64,000 bases of DNA from Trichomonas vaginalis G3 (lineage: Eukaryota > Parabasalia > Trichomonadida > Trichomonadidae): positions 14,600,082 through 14,664,081 of the forward strand of contig NC_067207.1 of NCBI RefSeq assembly GCF_026262505.1, given 5' to 3'. Below the pieces are notes generated by a model. The model saw only the letters and a list, made by a program, of their open reading frames with translations, had not been told where the DNA came from and made no database searches. How positions within the stretch are numbered: the stretch's first letter is position 1; each line of letters begins with the position of its first letter. Shown in pieces: positions 20,348-28,852 of the stretch. A program made the position numbers and the translations under genes.

Positions 20348-20866
20348 TTAATGAGAAATCTTTTCTCTAACAATATCAAAGATAATGTCGACTTCGGGTT
20401 TTGTAAGTGGTCGTGGAACATTATCAACTTTTCTGCGAGATTTTCGATAGCTGATTTGTTCCTCTTCGATGTTACGTGTGTAAGCTCCATATTTGACTTC
20501 GACAAAACCTTTATAGAAAACACCTTTTAATTCTTTTCCTTCTTTAGAAACTTTAATTTTTTCGAATGTAACGTGATAACATCCTTCAGTTTTATCAACT
20601 TTGTATTTAACTTTTTCACATTCTTCAGATAAAGTCTCATTGACAAGGAGGGGATATTTAGCTTTGACGATTTCTTGAAGAGACTGAAGATCTTTAACTA
20701 TCTCTGTAGTTTCAGTTTTATTACTCGTGACTCCTAAAATCTTCATTGGTAATTCAATTTTTGATCTGTGAATCATTCCATTAGTTTTATAATGGTCCTT
20801 CATGTAATGACGATGTGGAAGAAAAGGCTTAGATTCTCCTATACTTATAAAACAAAGAAAGAACAT
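20348..20866 (-). CDS. Small secreted His-rich family protein, copy 2
   Basis: A 172-residue paralogue of copy 1. The signal peptide is MFFLCFISIGES, followed by LPHRHYMKDHY (His/basic), LPMKILGVTSNKTE, DLQSLQEIVKAKYPLLVNETL, YHVTFEKIKVSKEGKELKGVF, KGFVEVKYGAY and the C-terminal VPRPLTKPEVDIIFDIVREKI. I start at the ATG at 20866, directly before the hydrophobic core. About 60-70 bases upstream is the conserved block (GGCAAAAATAAGATTTTTA, then ATGTCAGAAACGGTTT) shared with copies 1, 3 and 4. The gene is 250 bases from copy 1 and in the same direction. Function is unknown. Confidence 0.75.
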   Translation of the reverse strand: MFFLCFISIGESKPFLPHRHYMKDHYKTNGMIHRSKIELPMKILGVTSNKTETTEIVKDLQSLQEIVKAKYPLLVNETLSEECEKVKYKVDKTEGCYHVTFEKIKVSKEGKELKGVFYKGFVEVKYGAYTRNIEEEQISYRKSRRKVDNVPRPLTKPEVDIIFDIVREKISH

Positions 20867-21160
20867 CAATCTTTAAAGAATAATTTATAAACAAAAATTG
20901 AGAGATTATAGATTTGTGAAAAAATCAAACCGTTTCTGACATGATAAAAATCTTATTTTTGCCATATTTAAAAATCAAAAAATATGTTCTGGCTGTTGCA
21001 ACATGTACTTCAGGAAATTCCAAAATTAACTCTCTGATTTTTATAAAACTTTGATTGAATCTTGACAATTTTTTTAAATCTGTTTTTTTTCATCAAATTA
21101 TTTTCATTAGCATATTCCAAAATATATGGCTAATTTAAATAAAGAAAACCAAGTCTTTAT
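20867..21160 (-). promoter_or_regulatory. Spacer with conserved upstream block of copy 2
   Basis: The minus strand of about 20925-20975 reads ATGGCAAAAATAAGATTTTTA then ATGTCAGAAACGG. The same block precedes copies 1, 3 and 4 at nearly the same distance from the signal-peptide ATG. AACGG fits the general Myb recognition core (YAACNG). I infer a core promoter or 5' UTR element; only its conservation among paralogues is seen. The remainder of the spacer is AT-rich. Confidence 0.5.
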
Positions 21161-21682
21161 TTAATTATGAATTTTTTCTTTGACGATGTCAAAAATAATT
21201 TTGACTTCATGATCTGTAAGAGGTCTTGGGACATGTTCTGTACGAGTATGGAATATTCTAGTTCCAAATCGCTTTATTTCTTTCTTCTCAGTCATAGCAA
21301 GGTAACCGACATCTACATGGCCTTTATTGAAAACTGCTTTCAATTCTTTTCCTTCTTTGGCAACTTTAATTGTTTCGAATTCAACATTGAAAGAGGTTTG
21401 TTTCCTGTCAACTTTGTATTTAGTTTTCTCCATTGCTTCAGATAAGGTTTCGTTGACAAGGAGAGGGTATGCAGATTGGACGATCTTTTGAAGAGACTTA
21501 AGATCTTTAACTGTATAAACGCCTTCTGTTTTATCAGTCTTTACTCCTGTGATATTCATTGGTAAATCTGTTGTTTTTCTCTGAATTTGAGCTCCATTAC
21601 TTACATAATGATCTCTATGAGAATGACGATGTGGATAGCGAATCTTAGATTCTCCTAAACTTAATAAACAAAGAAAGAACAT
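21161..21682 (-). CDS. Small secreted His-rich family protein, copy 3
   Basis: A 173-residue paralogue. The signal peptide is MFFLCLLSLGES, followed by IRYPHRHSHRDHYV, LPMNITGVKTDKTE, DLKSLQKIVQSAYPLLVNETL, FNVEFETIKVAKEGKELKAVF, NKGHVDVGYLAM and the C-terminal VPRPLTDHEVKIIFDIVKEKI. It is closest to copy 2, consistent with a local tandem duplication in the same orientation. The upstream block with ATGTCAGAAGCGGTT is present on the minus strand near 21745-21775. It contains no cysteine apart from the one in the signal peptide, so no disulfide bonds are expected. Function is unknown; a plus-strand frame over it is a shadow. Confidence 0.75.
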   Translation of the reverse strand: MFFLCLLSLGESKIRYPHRHSHRDHYVSNGAQIQRKTTDLPMNITGVKTDKTEGVYTVKDLKSLQKIVQSAYPLLVNETLSEAMEKTKYKVDRKQTSFNVEFETIKVAKEGKELKAVFNKGHVDVGYLAMTEKKEIKRFGTRIFHTRTEHVPRPLTDHEVKIIFDIVKEKIHN

Positions 21683-22191
21683 CGAAAAAATGAAAATTAT
21701 AATATTGAAAACAACTAAGAAAATTTAACCGCTTCTGACATGACAATTTTTAAATCTTATTTTTGCCAAATTTAATATTCCATACTTAGATGAGTTTCTT
21801 TTTTTATATTTATAAAATTTTCAATTTTCTTGAAATGGCAAAATTCATTTGCTTTGTCATTTGACACAAAGACAGTTTTGGCAGAATGCTAAAAAATCGA
21901 ATAAAATTTTGATCGAGAATAACTTAGTATATTTGCTTTTATTTAATTTATTGTATTATATAGTCAATACACTAAAATAAAATACTGAATTAATGAGATC
22001 AGATTGTGAGCTTTACAAAATTTGCAATTGAAAACTGTTTCACTCCATTCATTTAAAGATATTGATCAATTCAGAGATAAGCTATTGCAATCACTAATAT
22101 CTATTCTATATTAGTATAGACGTTTATTACAATATGTAATGTAATTATGAAACATCAATATTTGCCAAAAGTTATAATTTATTCGGTAAAA
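21683..22191. other. Spacer between family copies 3 and 4
   Basis: AT-rich spacer. It contains the conserved upstream block of copy 3 (about 21730-21775, minus strand) and otherwise no recognisable gene. Confidence 0.45.
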
Positions 22192-22707
22192 TTAAAATTT
22201 AGGATTTGGAAGGATTCCGATCTTATCTTTAATAGCATTCAAGATAGTTTTGCGCTCACCCTCTGTAATAAATCTGTTTTCAAATGTTTCTCTCCTATGT
22301 GTCTCCTTCCCGTAGCATTTTTTAATGTGAACAGTCTTTATTTGAGCTGTGTAATCACAAAATCCTTCTCCTTTTTGGGCTGCCTGAATTTCAAGAGTTA
22401 CATGTCCTAATGTACTTGTAATTTTGGAATTATAGAAGGGTTCAGAATGTTCCATGAAATAATCGGTTATTTCAAGAAGAAGAGGATATTTAGCTGCAAC
22501 TAGACCGTAAAGAGATGATAGATCAGCCGTATAAACAGTGCGTGTCTCTTTATTGCCATCAACACGGTTGATAACTAAATTTTCTGTGTATGGATCATGG
22601 GTTTCATGGCAACCGAGCCAGCCGTTTTCTTGGACATATTCTTTCATATGATGACGTGGGCGTTTCAGTCTAGATTCTCCTAAGTTCACAAGACAAAGAA
22701 GGAACAT
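22192..22707 (-). CDS. Small secreted family protein, copy 4 (diverged)
   Basis: A 171-residue, more diverged member. The signal peptide is MFLLCLVNLGES, followed by RLKRPRHHMKEYVQENGW, then ENLVINRVDGNKETRTVYTADLSSLYGLVAAKYPLLLEI, HVTLEIQAAQKGEGFCDYTAQIKTVHI and a C-terminal helix ending KDKIGILPNPKF. It pairs with copy 6 (48204-48746), which shares RVDGNKETRTVYT and the AAKYPL and AQIKTV segments. The upstream block (GGCAAGAATAAGATTTTAA, then GGCAAAAACGGCTTTT) is present, and a mariner element is inserted directly at its distal edge, about 95 bases from the ATG. Function is unknown. Confidence 0.7.
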   Translation of the reverse strand: MFLLCLVNLGESRLKRPRHHMKEYVQENGWLGCHETHDPYTENLVINRVDGNKETRTVYTADLSSLYGLVAAKYPLLLEITDYFMEHSEPFYNSKITSTLGHVTLEIQAAQKGEGFCDYTAQIKTVHIKKCYGKETHRRETFENRFITEGERKTILNAIKDKIGILPNPKF

Positions 22708-22801
22708 TATAAATGATATTGAAAAGAAAAAAAAACTTTCAATTCAATACAAAAAGCCGTTTTTGCCGCATCACTTTTTAAAATCTTATTCTTGCCAAAT
22801 A

Positions 22802-24093
22802 TAGGGTGTCCAAAGGTGCGTTTAGCACAGCGCTCTATATGAGACTATTAAAGGAGATATATGCTGATTATAAATATATAATAAAAAATATGAATATATG
22901 TATATGATGAGTAAGTTGTATTTTGGCGCCATGCCGGGATATAAAATGAATTTTGAGACAAGAGGCAGTTTCGCGGGAAATTTTGGCGGGATTTTTTTCA
23001 TTTTTTTAATGAATCATAAAGAAAACATCCTCGCTCTTGCAAAAAAATGCAAAGACTGTAAAAAAATCTACGAGACATTGGAAAAATGCTTCGGTATGGA
23101 TGCTCCTAGCTATTCCACTGTAACGTATCATGTTAGGATGTATCACTTCATGAACAAAAAGGCGCCCATCATAAAAATTGACAAAAAATCGCCGGATCAA
23201 AGAAAAATCAAAGCAATTCTTCAAGCGCTAGATGAAGACCCAAGAGCATCACTCAGAAGGATAGAGGAGATGACAAAGATACCACGTACAACAGTCAGTT
23301 ATTATCTGCACAATTATTTGAACTACAAACTAGCGTATACACGTTGGGTTCCGCACAACCTTAATTCAGTTCAAAAAAAATCTAGAGTCTAATCTTCGAA
23401 AGAGCTCCTCTCTATATTGGGTGCGTATCAATCCAAGAAGTTTCGCTTTTTAGTAACAGGGGACGAGTCTTGGTTTCAATATGCAACAGAAGCCAAAATC
23501 ATGTGGATCCCGAAGGATGAAAATCCGCAAACATTCCCGAAGAAAAAAATTGACACACCAATGATGATGTTGTCGGTTTTTTGGGGCGTGAATGGCATCA
23601 TCGCAATTGATATTCTTCAAAAACCTAATACGATGAATGCTCAGTATCTAATTGACAATGTTCTTACTCAAATTATCAATTCTGATGAGTTTGAGAAATC
23701 CAAACAACAAAAACAAAAGTTTGCAATTCATTTTGATAATTCAAGAGTTCACAAAAGTCATAAGGTAATGAATTACTTAGTGGAAAACAATGTCAAAGTT
23801 GTTCCAAACCCAATTTATTCACCTGATATTGCACCCTCTGACTTTTATTTATTCGGCACGCTAAAAAAGAGAGCTGAAGGACGCGAGGGTGATCTTGAAA
23901 ATTTTGTAAGAGAGCAATTTGAGCAATTTTCTCATGATGATTTAAAGCGTGTCTTTCAAGCCTGGATCGATCGCTGCGAACGCGTGATTGAATCCAATGG
24001 TGATTATATTTAAATAAACTTTATATATATGTAACTTGTTTATTTCTATTCGCAGTATTCAGGTTTGTGCTAAACACACCTTTGGACACCCTA
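22802..24093 (+). mobile_element. mariner-type DNA transposon, broken copy
   Basis: The 1,292-base element is bounded by 28-base inverted repeats starting TAGGGTGTCCAAAGGTG and continuing GTTTAGCACA, with one mismatch between the ends. TA flanks both sides (22800-22801 and 24094-24095) as the target duplication. The size, TA target and internal DD34D transposase identify the mariner family, which is known to be abundant in trichomonads. A second copy starts at 63364 with an end identical to the right end of this one. It lies between copy 4 of the secreted family and the Polinton-split copy 5. Confidence 0.92.
23009..24013 (+). pseudogene. mariner transposase (DD34D) with one in-frame stop
   Basis: The coding region has an N-terminal helix-turn-helix part (LRRIEEMTKIPRTTVSYYLHNYL) and a catalytic part with TGDESWF (first Asp), AIHFDNSRVHKS (second Asp) and PNPIYSPDIAPSDFYLFG (third Asp), with 34 residues between the last two. 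A single TAA at 23390-23392 interrupts an otherwise continuous frame between the DNA-binding and catalytic parts. I start at the ATG before NHKENILALAKK; an upstream in-frame ATG at 22898 adds a stretch unlike mariner. The protein is probably not made, unless the stop is read through. Confidence 0.85.
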
Positions 24094-24224
24094 TACTTGA
24101 TTTCAAAAAATTTACATATTAATATTATGTATTCCAGTCGGTAAGGCGGAAAGCATCGAATTGACAAGATCAATGCTTTTGTCATTTGACAATTTGTCGA
24201 TAAAAAAACAATTGTTTTATCTCC

Positions 24225-24359
24225 ATGTCTTTCATGTTTGGATTAATATGTATGCTACTGCCATATCATAAACACCGCTATCATCCTGAAAAGGTCGATT
24301 CTAACGGATTTACTGTTGATAGATGGCCAGAAACTACTCCAATGAAAGTTCTTGAAGCT
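24225..24359 (+). pseudogene. Secreted family copy 5, 5' part (split by Polinton)
   Basis: The frame begins MSFMFGLICMLLPYHKHRYHPEK, a hydrophobic leader followed by the family's His-rich segment, and runs to TTPMKVLEA, where it stops exactly at the Polinton end. The missing remainder resumes at 46948 in the same reading sense. Copy 7 (48948-49526) shows the undisturbed order SPMKVLEASGNTDIKEYY across the junction. A Met three codons later (24234) is an equally good start. It is the only part of the gene still attached to its promoter; any product would be a truncated leader peptide. Confidence 0.75.
24355..24359 (+). repeat. Target-site duplication of the Polinton, left
   Basis: AAGCT abuts the left terminus of the Polinton and is repeated at 46948-46952 beyond its right terminus. 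Five to six base duplications are known for this superfamily. Copy 7 carries a single AAGCT at the homologous position, which confirms the insertion point. Confidence 0.85.
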
Positions 24360-24540
24360 AGTTAGTATACAAGTCTCGTGTACTGAGGCACTGCGTTCCT
24401 CCGTACGCAATACTTGTGAATTTGACACTTTACAAAACCGTTAACGTATATTTTACAACACAAACGACAACACTAACTTAACCTTAAATATTTATAAAGC
24501 CGCCAACCACTTCACCTTACTACTGTAAAAATAAACGTTC

Positions 24541-24867
24541 TCACTTACAAAAGTATTGCAGCGCTTCCCATTGCTGTGCTTCACACAATAGTTCATATTC
24601 TTCAGTATCGCTGCTGTCGCTCCAATCGTCAGAGTCAAAGTCACTGTCAAAATAAATGTTAGTAAGTTTTGACAAAGCTAATGAAACACGTTTACCGTTT
24701 GTATCGTATGCTTGTATAAACTTTCCATTCTTCATTCCTTCATAAACGCTCAAACTAACTTTACCCTTTCTCCCTCGTATCTGATAGAATGTATTTTCAC
24801 GAGGAACGAAGAACAAATTCTTGAACTCATGACCGTTGTAGTTTGTTATCTCAATAGTTTTCGTCAT
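24541..24867 (-). CDS. Polinton TIR-encoded acidic protein, left copy
   Basis: The 108-residue protein has an N-terminal half with beta-strand character (TIEITNYNGHEFKNLFFVP, FYQIRGRKGKVSLSVYEGM) and an acidic C-terminal segment (FDSDFDSDDWSDSSDTEEYE). An identical copy is encoded in the right inverted repeat at 46440-46766. I do not recognise the family. An acidic end may bind basic proteins or act in regulation. The start is preceded by TTTATTTGGATGTAA, resembling the segments before other genes of this element. A plus-strand frame across the promoter is a shadow. Confidence 0.6.
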   Translation of the reverse strand: MTKTIEITNYNGHEFKNLFFVPRENTFYQIRGRKGKVSLSVYEGMKNGKFIQAYDTNGKRVSLALSKLTNIYFDSDFDSDDWSDSSDTEEYELLCEAQQWEALQYFCK

Positions 24868-24966
24868 TTACATCCAAATAAAATAAAAAATAAAATAAAA
24901 AATAAACTTAAAATTAATGATATCACCACCCTCACACGTATGAAAACATAGCGCAAAAATAAATTT

Positions 24967-25014
24967 AGGTGAAGTGGTGAAATCTCACCTCTTTTTTCAC
25001 CTCTTTTTTCACCT
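24967..25014. terminator. AGGTGA hairpin block 1
   Basis: AGGTGAAGTGGTGA and ATCTCACCTC with two TTTTTTCACCTC repeats form an imperfect inverted repeat. Related blocks occur at six more places in the Polinton, each next to the 3' end of one or two genes. I infer a transcription-termination or 3'-processing element. Confidence 0.4.
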
Positions 25015-25024
25015 CATGAATTCA

Positions 25025-25549
25025 TTACTTTATAACTCTCTTCCTTGGTTTCTTTTTAGTTGCTTTCTTCACGTCTGTCTCCAACTTGACTGTCTTTCTT
25101 CTTCGTCCGTAATGATACCAGTTACTTCCACCAGTCAATGGGTCAAATGGTCTTTCGTAAGGATTTCCATACATTCCATAGGGACCATACGGAAGAACTG
25201 CTGGTGGAGAAGAAACATTTTCTTTAGTTCCATCGACTCTATTTAAATGCATTGTTTCACCTTTCATCTGGTCATTAAAGTCTTTTGCATGTTTTGCAAA
25301 CTCATCGTCCTTTCCTAAAGCATTTTCTGACTCAGTCGCAACCAAATTGGATGCTTTATTTATGAGCCCTATTTTATTTAATCTTAACTTCTTTGCAACC
25401 CAGCCTCCAATCTTCCCTTTATTTGCATCTAATGTCTTCGAAACCCTTCCTCCACTCATTTTATTTACTGCGTCATAAGCTCCAAGTGCTTTTGCTCCAA
25501 ATGCTAATGCTTTTGTTCCCATTGCGCCTAAAGCTGCCCAAGCTACCAT
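25025..25549 (-). CDS. Polinton small virion-like protein, Gly/Ala-rich and basic
   Basis: The 174-residue protein opens with a Gly/Ala-rich amphipathic stretch (AWAALGAMGTKALAFGAKAL) and ends with a strongly basic tail (ATKKKPRKRVIK), with a Pro/Tyr/Gly-rich segment between (PYGPYGMYGNPYERPF). This plan resembles small membrane-active or DNA-associated virion proteins of adenovirus-like viruses, but I see no specific family motif. Its final codons lie at the inner edge of the left inverted repeat. Confidence 0.5.
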   Translation of the reverse strand: MVAWAALGAMGTKALAFGAKALGAYDAVNKMSGGRVSKTLDANKGKIGGWVAKKLRLNKIGLINKASNLVATESENALGKDDEFAKHAKDFNDQMKGETMHLNRVDGTKENVSSPPAVLPYGPYGMYGNPYERPFDPLTGGSNWYHYGRRRKTVKLETDVKKATKKKPRKRVIK

Positions 25550-25774
25550 TTACACCATATTAAAATCATCTCTCTTCAATATTATCTCATAAAAGTTCTC
25601 GTTACTGGAGAAAGTCAATGAAACATAAACATTCTCATGGACTTCGTCCTCGCCGCGTTGCGGCTTCATAAACTTCTTTCTTATCTCATCTATACGCTTC
25701 AAAATGTCTGAACAATTGCTAACATCTTCTACAACAGTTATTTCATCATGAATGACCTTCAAGAACAAGCTCAT
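25550..25774 (-). CDS. Polinton hypothetical protein, 74 aa
   Basis: A short protein of unknown family, packed between its neighbours with no spare bases: its stop codon touches the start of the next gene and its start touches the stop of the previous one. It contains the segment KPQRGEDEVH, encoded by a GC-rich hairpin-bearing 31-base sequence that also occurs in the 433-residue protein at 38389-39690. Confidence 0.5.
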   Translation of the reverse strand: MSLFLKVIHDEITVVEDVSNCSDILKRIDEIRKKFMKPQRGEDEVHENVYVSLTFSSNENFYEIILKRDDFNMV

Positions 25775-26095
25775 TTAATATGCTATTAAAATCATCTCAA
25801 TAATGAGTCCATCCTTTCCGTCTTTAGGTAGCACAACATCTTTCATTGAAGAAGGTTCGACAAGTCTTATGTTAAACTTACTGACAAAGTTTGTTATACT
25901 ATAATGCTTCGGCGGCGAATACATGTAGTTTGAAAGACATAATATAGATTCTTCAGCAAATTCACTTATACTGGATTTTATAACAATGTTCTCACGAGAC
26001 CAAATACCACCAATTGACAATCTTGTAAGCAATCCTGCTGAACCTTCTACTGTAAACGTCGATGGTAACATTCCACGAAGGTCATCTATTGACAT
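25775..26095 (-). CDS. Polinton hypothetical protein, 106 aa
   Basis: Unknown protein with alternating hydrophobic pattern (STFTVEGSAGLLTRLSIGG, HYSITNFVSKFNIRLVEPS), suggestive of a beta-rich small structural protein. Its start overlaps the end of the next gene upstream by ten bases, typical of the tight minus-strand gene block here. Confidence 0.45.
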   Translation of the reverse strand: MSIDDLRGMLPSTFTVEGSAGLLTRLSIGGIWSRENIVIKSSISEFAEESILCLSNYMYSPPKHYSITNFVSKFNIRLVEPSSMKDVVLPKDGKDGLIIEMILIAY

Positions 26096-26655
26096 CTTTG
26101 AGTCACTGAATTTAAATATTTCTTAAAGCAATCGTCATTATCTAACCATGCAATAGCTTTGAAGTTTTCATTCGAATATACATCTGCTTCATTAAATGTA
26201 AAACCTGACTTCTTTGCAGAGACGACTTTAAAATCTATTGCATTTGTTTCAAAATTATATACTATGGTAACTTCTGAAGGTAATGGATGTCCTTCCGCAG
26301 TCAGTTGTTCTCTCACTACCGTTTGAAGCTTTGTGTTAAAAACTTTCATGTCATCTCCTGTATCTAAGTTCACATACACAGCAACAGGAAAACTATCTTG
26401 CTTCTTTGTTTCATCATTATATCTTAAAACATTAAAGTTCTTCAATAATATTGTCCTTCCTGCTGGAATACTTCTAACTTGTCTTATTTCAATAGCTTTC
26501 TCACCTCCTACATACTCTACCCAGTGTCTTGGATATTCATAAGTATACTGACTTTCTTGAATTTTGGTTGGTTTCATCATAACATGTTCATAGTATATCT
26601 TTATACTCTTGTCAGTTAGACTCGGTGCTATGTTCTGAATATTTCTGACTTGCAT
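26086..26655 (-). CDS. Polinton probable beta-rich structural protein, 189 aa
   Basis: I start at MQVRNIQNIAPSL (26655), because the longer frame would run into the ATPase gene on the other strand. The sequence alternates strands (HWVEYVGGEKAIEIRQVRSIPAGRTILLKNF, SEVTIVYNFETNAIDFKVVS), as does the 272-residue protein at 42313-43131. A minor capsid or penton-like jelly-roll role is possible but inferred only from pattern and context beside the packaging ATPase. Confidence 0.45.
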   Translation of the reverse strand: MQVRNIQNIAPSLTDKSIKIYYEHVMMKPTKIQESQYTYEYPRHWVEYVGGEKAIEIRQVRSIPAGRTILLKNFNVLRYNDETKKQDSFPVAVYVNLDTGDDMKVFNTKLQTVVREQLTAEGHPLPSEVTIVYNFETNAIDFKVVSAKKSGFTFNEADVYSNENFKAIAWLDNDDCFKKYLNSVTQRCQ

Positions 26656-26671
26656 TTTTAATGGAGATAAA

Positions 26672-27559
26672 ATGAAGCATTTAATACATGACGTAGATGA
26701 AGACATGAATGAAACTACAGACAAACTTAACTCTTCTCTCATTCTTCCTTTCAGTAAGGACTATGAATTCTGTTCAAATGGTGTGTATTTCTATTGTGGA
26801 AAGATGGGTTCAGGTAAGACATTTAACCTCATTCGTCATATACTCATAACAGAGCGTTTAGGAAACGACTCTTACTATGACCAAATCATTATATCAGCAA
26901 CTTCAGACTCTATGGACTCAACAGCGAAAACATTCATGAGTAAAGTTCAAGCATCTGTCGTTAAAGTTCCAGACAGTGAACTCATTGAATTTCTTCAACG
27001 TTACATTCGACGTAAGAGGAAATATTATGCTATTGTAGAGTTCATACAGTCAGGAATGCAAAAGACTTCAGAAGAGATGGAAAGAATTATTGACAAACAC
27101 CACTTACGTCAATACTCAGGAGTTTACGATATGAAACGACTGACAAACTACATTCTGTCAAAACTTTCAAAATACCCCTTCAAAAAGTATCCTTCAAACA
27201 CTCTGCTCGTTTGTGACGACTTCGCCGGAAAAGGTTTAGTGTCAAAGCCTGACTCACCATTAGCTAACATCATTACTAAAGTCAGACATTACCATTTAAC
27301 TGTAGCAATACTTATGCAAACATGGCGTTTCCTTGCTTTAAACATAAAACGTCTCATAACTGACTTCGTTATCTTTCAAGGTTTCTCACGTTATGATATT
27401 GAACTCATTTGGAAACAGTCAGGTATAACATTACCTTTTGAAGAAATTTGGGAAGCATATAAGTCTCTCATCTCTCCTCGTTCATACCTTGAGATTCATA
27501 TCATGACTAATACCATTAAAGTCAAAAATATTCCATGGGAACGACCAACATTGTTTTAA
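26672..27559 (+). CDS. Polinton packaging ATPase (FtsK/HerA type)
   Basis: The 295-residue ATPase has a Walker A motif GKMGSGKT at about residue 48 and a Walker B strand NTLLVCDDF near 180, followed by a helix and VAILMQTWRF, where the family keeps a sensor residue. This matches the genome-packaging ATPases of Polintons and related large DNA viruses, which pump DNA into capsids. It is divergent from the 189-residue structural gene, with 16 bases between the two starts, so both promoters must overlap. Confidence 0.88.
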   Translation: MKHLIHDVDEDMNETTDKLNSSLILPFSKDYEFCSNGVYFYCGKMGSGKTFNLIRHILITERLGNDSYYDQIIISATSDSMDSTAKTFMSKVQASVVKVPDSELIEFLQRYIRRKRKYYAIVEFIQSGMQKTSEEMERIIDKHHLRQYSGVYDMKRLTNYILSKLSKYPFKKYPSNTLLVCDDFAGKGLVSKPDSPLANIITKVRHYHLTVAILMQTWRFLALNIKRLITDFVIFQGFSRYDIELIWKQSGITLPFEEIWEAYKSLISPRSYLEIHIMTNTIKVKNIPWERPTLF

Positions 27560-27957
27560 AGTTTAACCTTCAATTGACTGATGGTAAACAAATTCCATGC
27601 ATCTCTGTCGCCATTTCTGTTAATATTTTTGCTGTCATTCATATCATCCACTTCCCCATCCGTTAGCTTTTGAGGATATGTGTTAGAATAGCTGTTCTTA
27701 AATGAAGGCTTCTCTCCCTTGAGAGCATAAACTCTATAACTTTCTGCATACTTTATGTTTGAACCTCCTGAGCCATCATTGACATAAATTTTTATAGGCT
27801 TCCACCCTTTGTTCATATTCCTGCTTCTTCCCTTAGCTCTTTTGTTCAGTAGTTCTACATCTTTATACACAGCTCCTGTCTCAGTGAATTCAACAATATT
27901 TTCATTCGTTAGCTTTACATTCAAACCCTTGTCGAGTATATTGTTCATTTCATACAT
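27556..27957 (-). CDS. Polinton hypothetical protein, about 133 aa
   Basis: Unknown protein, convergent with the ATPase gene (ends overlap by four bases). I prefer a start at MYEMNNIL (27957) or MNNIL, because longer starts would overlap the divergent gene at 27983. The C-terminal half is rich in K, N and S (KNSYSNTYPQKLTDGEVDDM). No family recognised. Confidence 0.45.
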   Translation of the reverse strand: MYEMNNILDKGLNVKLTNENIVEFTETGAVYKDVELLNKRAKGRSRNMNKGWKPIKIYVNDGSGGSNIKYAESYRVYALKGEKPSFKNSYSNTYPQKLTDGEVDDMNDSKNINRNGDRDAWNLFTISQLKVKL

Positions 27958-27982
27958 ATAAAAGGTTTTTATTCTATATGAA

Positions 27983-28633
27983 ATGAGAAGCAAATCCATC
28001 TTAGCTGGTGCCGTTAATGTTCCAATTGAACCAACATCAAATGTTGACTCACGAACGACAAACAATATTGTCATAAAGAACTATAGTTCAGAGTGTTTGA
28101 AAGAAAAAGAACCAGAACTTAAGTCGGGAGGGCTCAAAGAGCCCATCTTGGCGCATGGCGCCGTGAATTTAAACTCAGCTTCAAACGCTAACGCTACATC
28201 AGATGTTAAGTTAGAGTATCCACCACTGGACCAAATTCTTTCAAGAGAAGCCAACGACAACCCTTACACAAATGTTCAAACAAATCCTTCAGATAACGTA
28301 GACCATTACCTTCTTCAGTTATACCAAACAATTTTACTCAAAGACGATAAGAAGCTTTTGACAAATCTTATAAGCAAGAACCAAATAATTCTAACAAAGG
28401 AGGACCTTGAAAATGTTATCTCACGAATAACAGGGAAACAATGTGTCATTGACTATCTCGACCCTGAAATCGAATGCTGTGGTCAAACGCCACCATTCAT
28501 GAAAATAGGTAACATCCGCATCATTGAAACACCAGGAACTACAGGAGTTGAGTTTAAGTATAAATATTCGAACGAGTATACAAAACTTTCAACAGAATAT
28601 AAACTTTGCTTGAAATATGTTTTAGTAAATTAA
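27983..28633 (+). CDS. Polinton hypothetical protein, 216 aa
   Basis: The N-terminal 100 residues are low in order and rich in N, S and P; the C-terminal part looks folded (CVIDYLDPEIECCGQTPPF). The segment SGGLKEPILAHGAV is encoded by two adjacent GC-rich mini-hairpins (28130-28144 and 28150-28162), inserted without losing the frame. No family recognised. Confidence 0.5.
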   Translation: MRSKSILAGAVNVPIEPTSNVDSRTTNNIVIKNYSSECLKEKEPELKSGGLKEPILAHGAVNLNSASNANATSDVKLEYPPLDQILSREANDNPYTNVQTNPSDNVDHYLLQLYQTILLKDDKKLLTNLISKNQIILTKEDLENVISRITGKQCVIDYLDPEIECCGQTPPFMKIGNIRIIETPGTTGVEFKYKYSNEYTKLSTEYKLCLKYVLVN

Positions 28634-28824
28634 AGCAATTTGTAATATCTATCCAAAACTTCTTCAACAGTATCGAACTCATCTTCATAATGCAAACCTA
28701 ATCTTATTGACTTGGTGCAGTTCTCACTAACACAATATAGCGCTTTGCGCTCGGCGCCTTTGACGCCTTTTTCTGTTCTCTTGACTGACATAACTAACTC
28801 ATTTGTTTCATCAAACAGCAACAA
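28630..28824 (-). CDS. Polinton small ORF, 64 codons
   Basis: A small frame whose start is unclear; the first in-frame ATG is at 28791, giving about 53 residues. GC-rich hairpins at 28740-28750 and 28753-28767 lie inside it. No family recognised. Confidence 0.3.
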   Translation of the reverse strand: MLLFDETNELVMSVKRTEKGVKGAERKALYCVSENCTKSIRLGLHYEDEFDTVEEVLDRYYKLL

Positions 28825-28852
28825 CCAAAGTTCATGACCTAATACATAACAT

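Larger units (their letters stand above)
24360..25046 (+). repeat. Left terminal inverted repeat of the Polinton
   Basis: This repeat is 687 bases long, and its reverse complement is 46261-46947. Coordinate sums at both ends agree (71307), so there are no net indels, and the encoded 108-residue proteins are identical. The repeat contains a full gene and an AGGTGA-type hairpin block. Confidence 0.92.

Noticed and set aside
23009-24013. Two separate mariner genes
   Set aside because: Both frames are in the same register and separated by one TAA, with mariner domains in the usual order.
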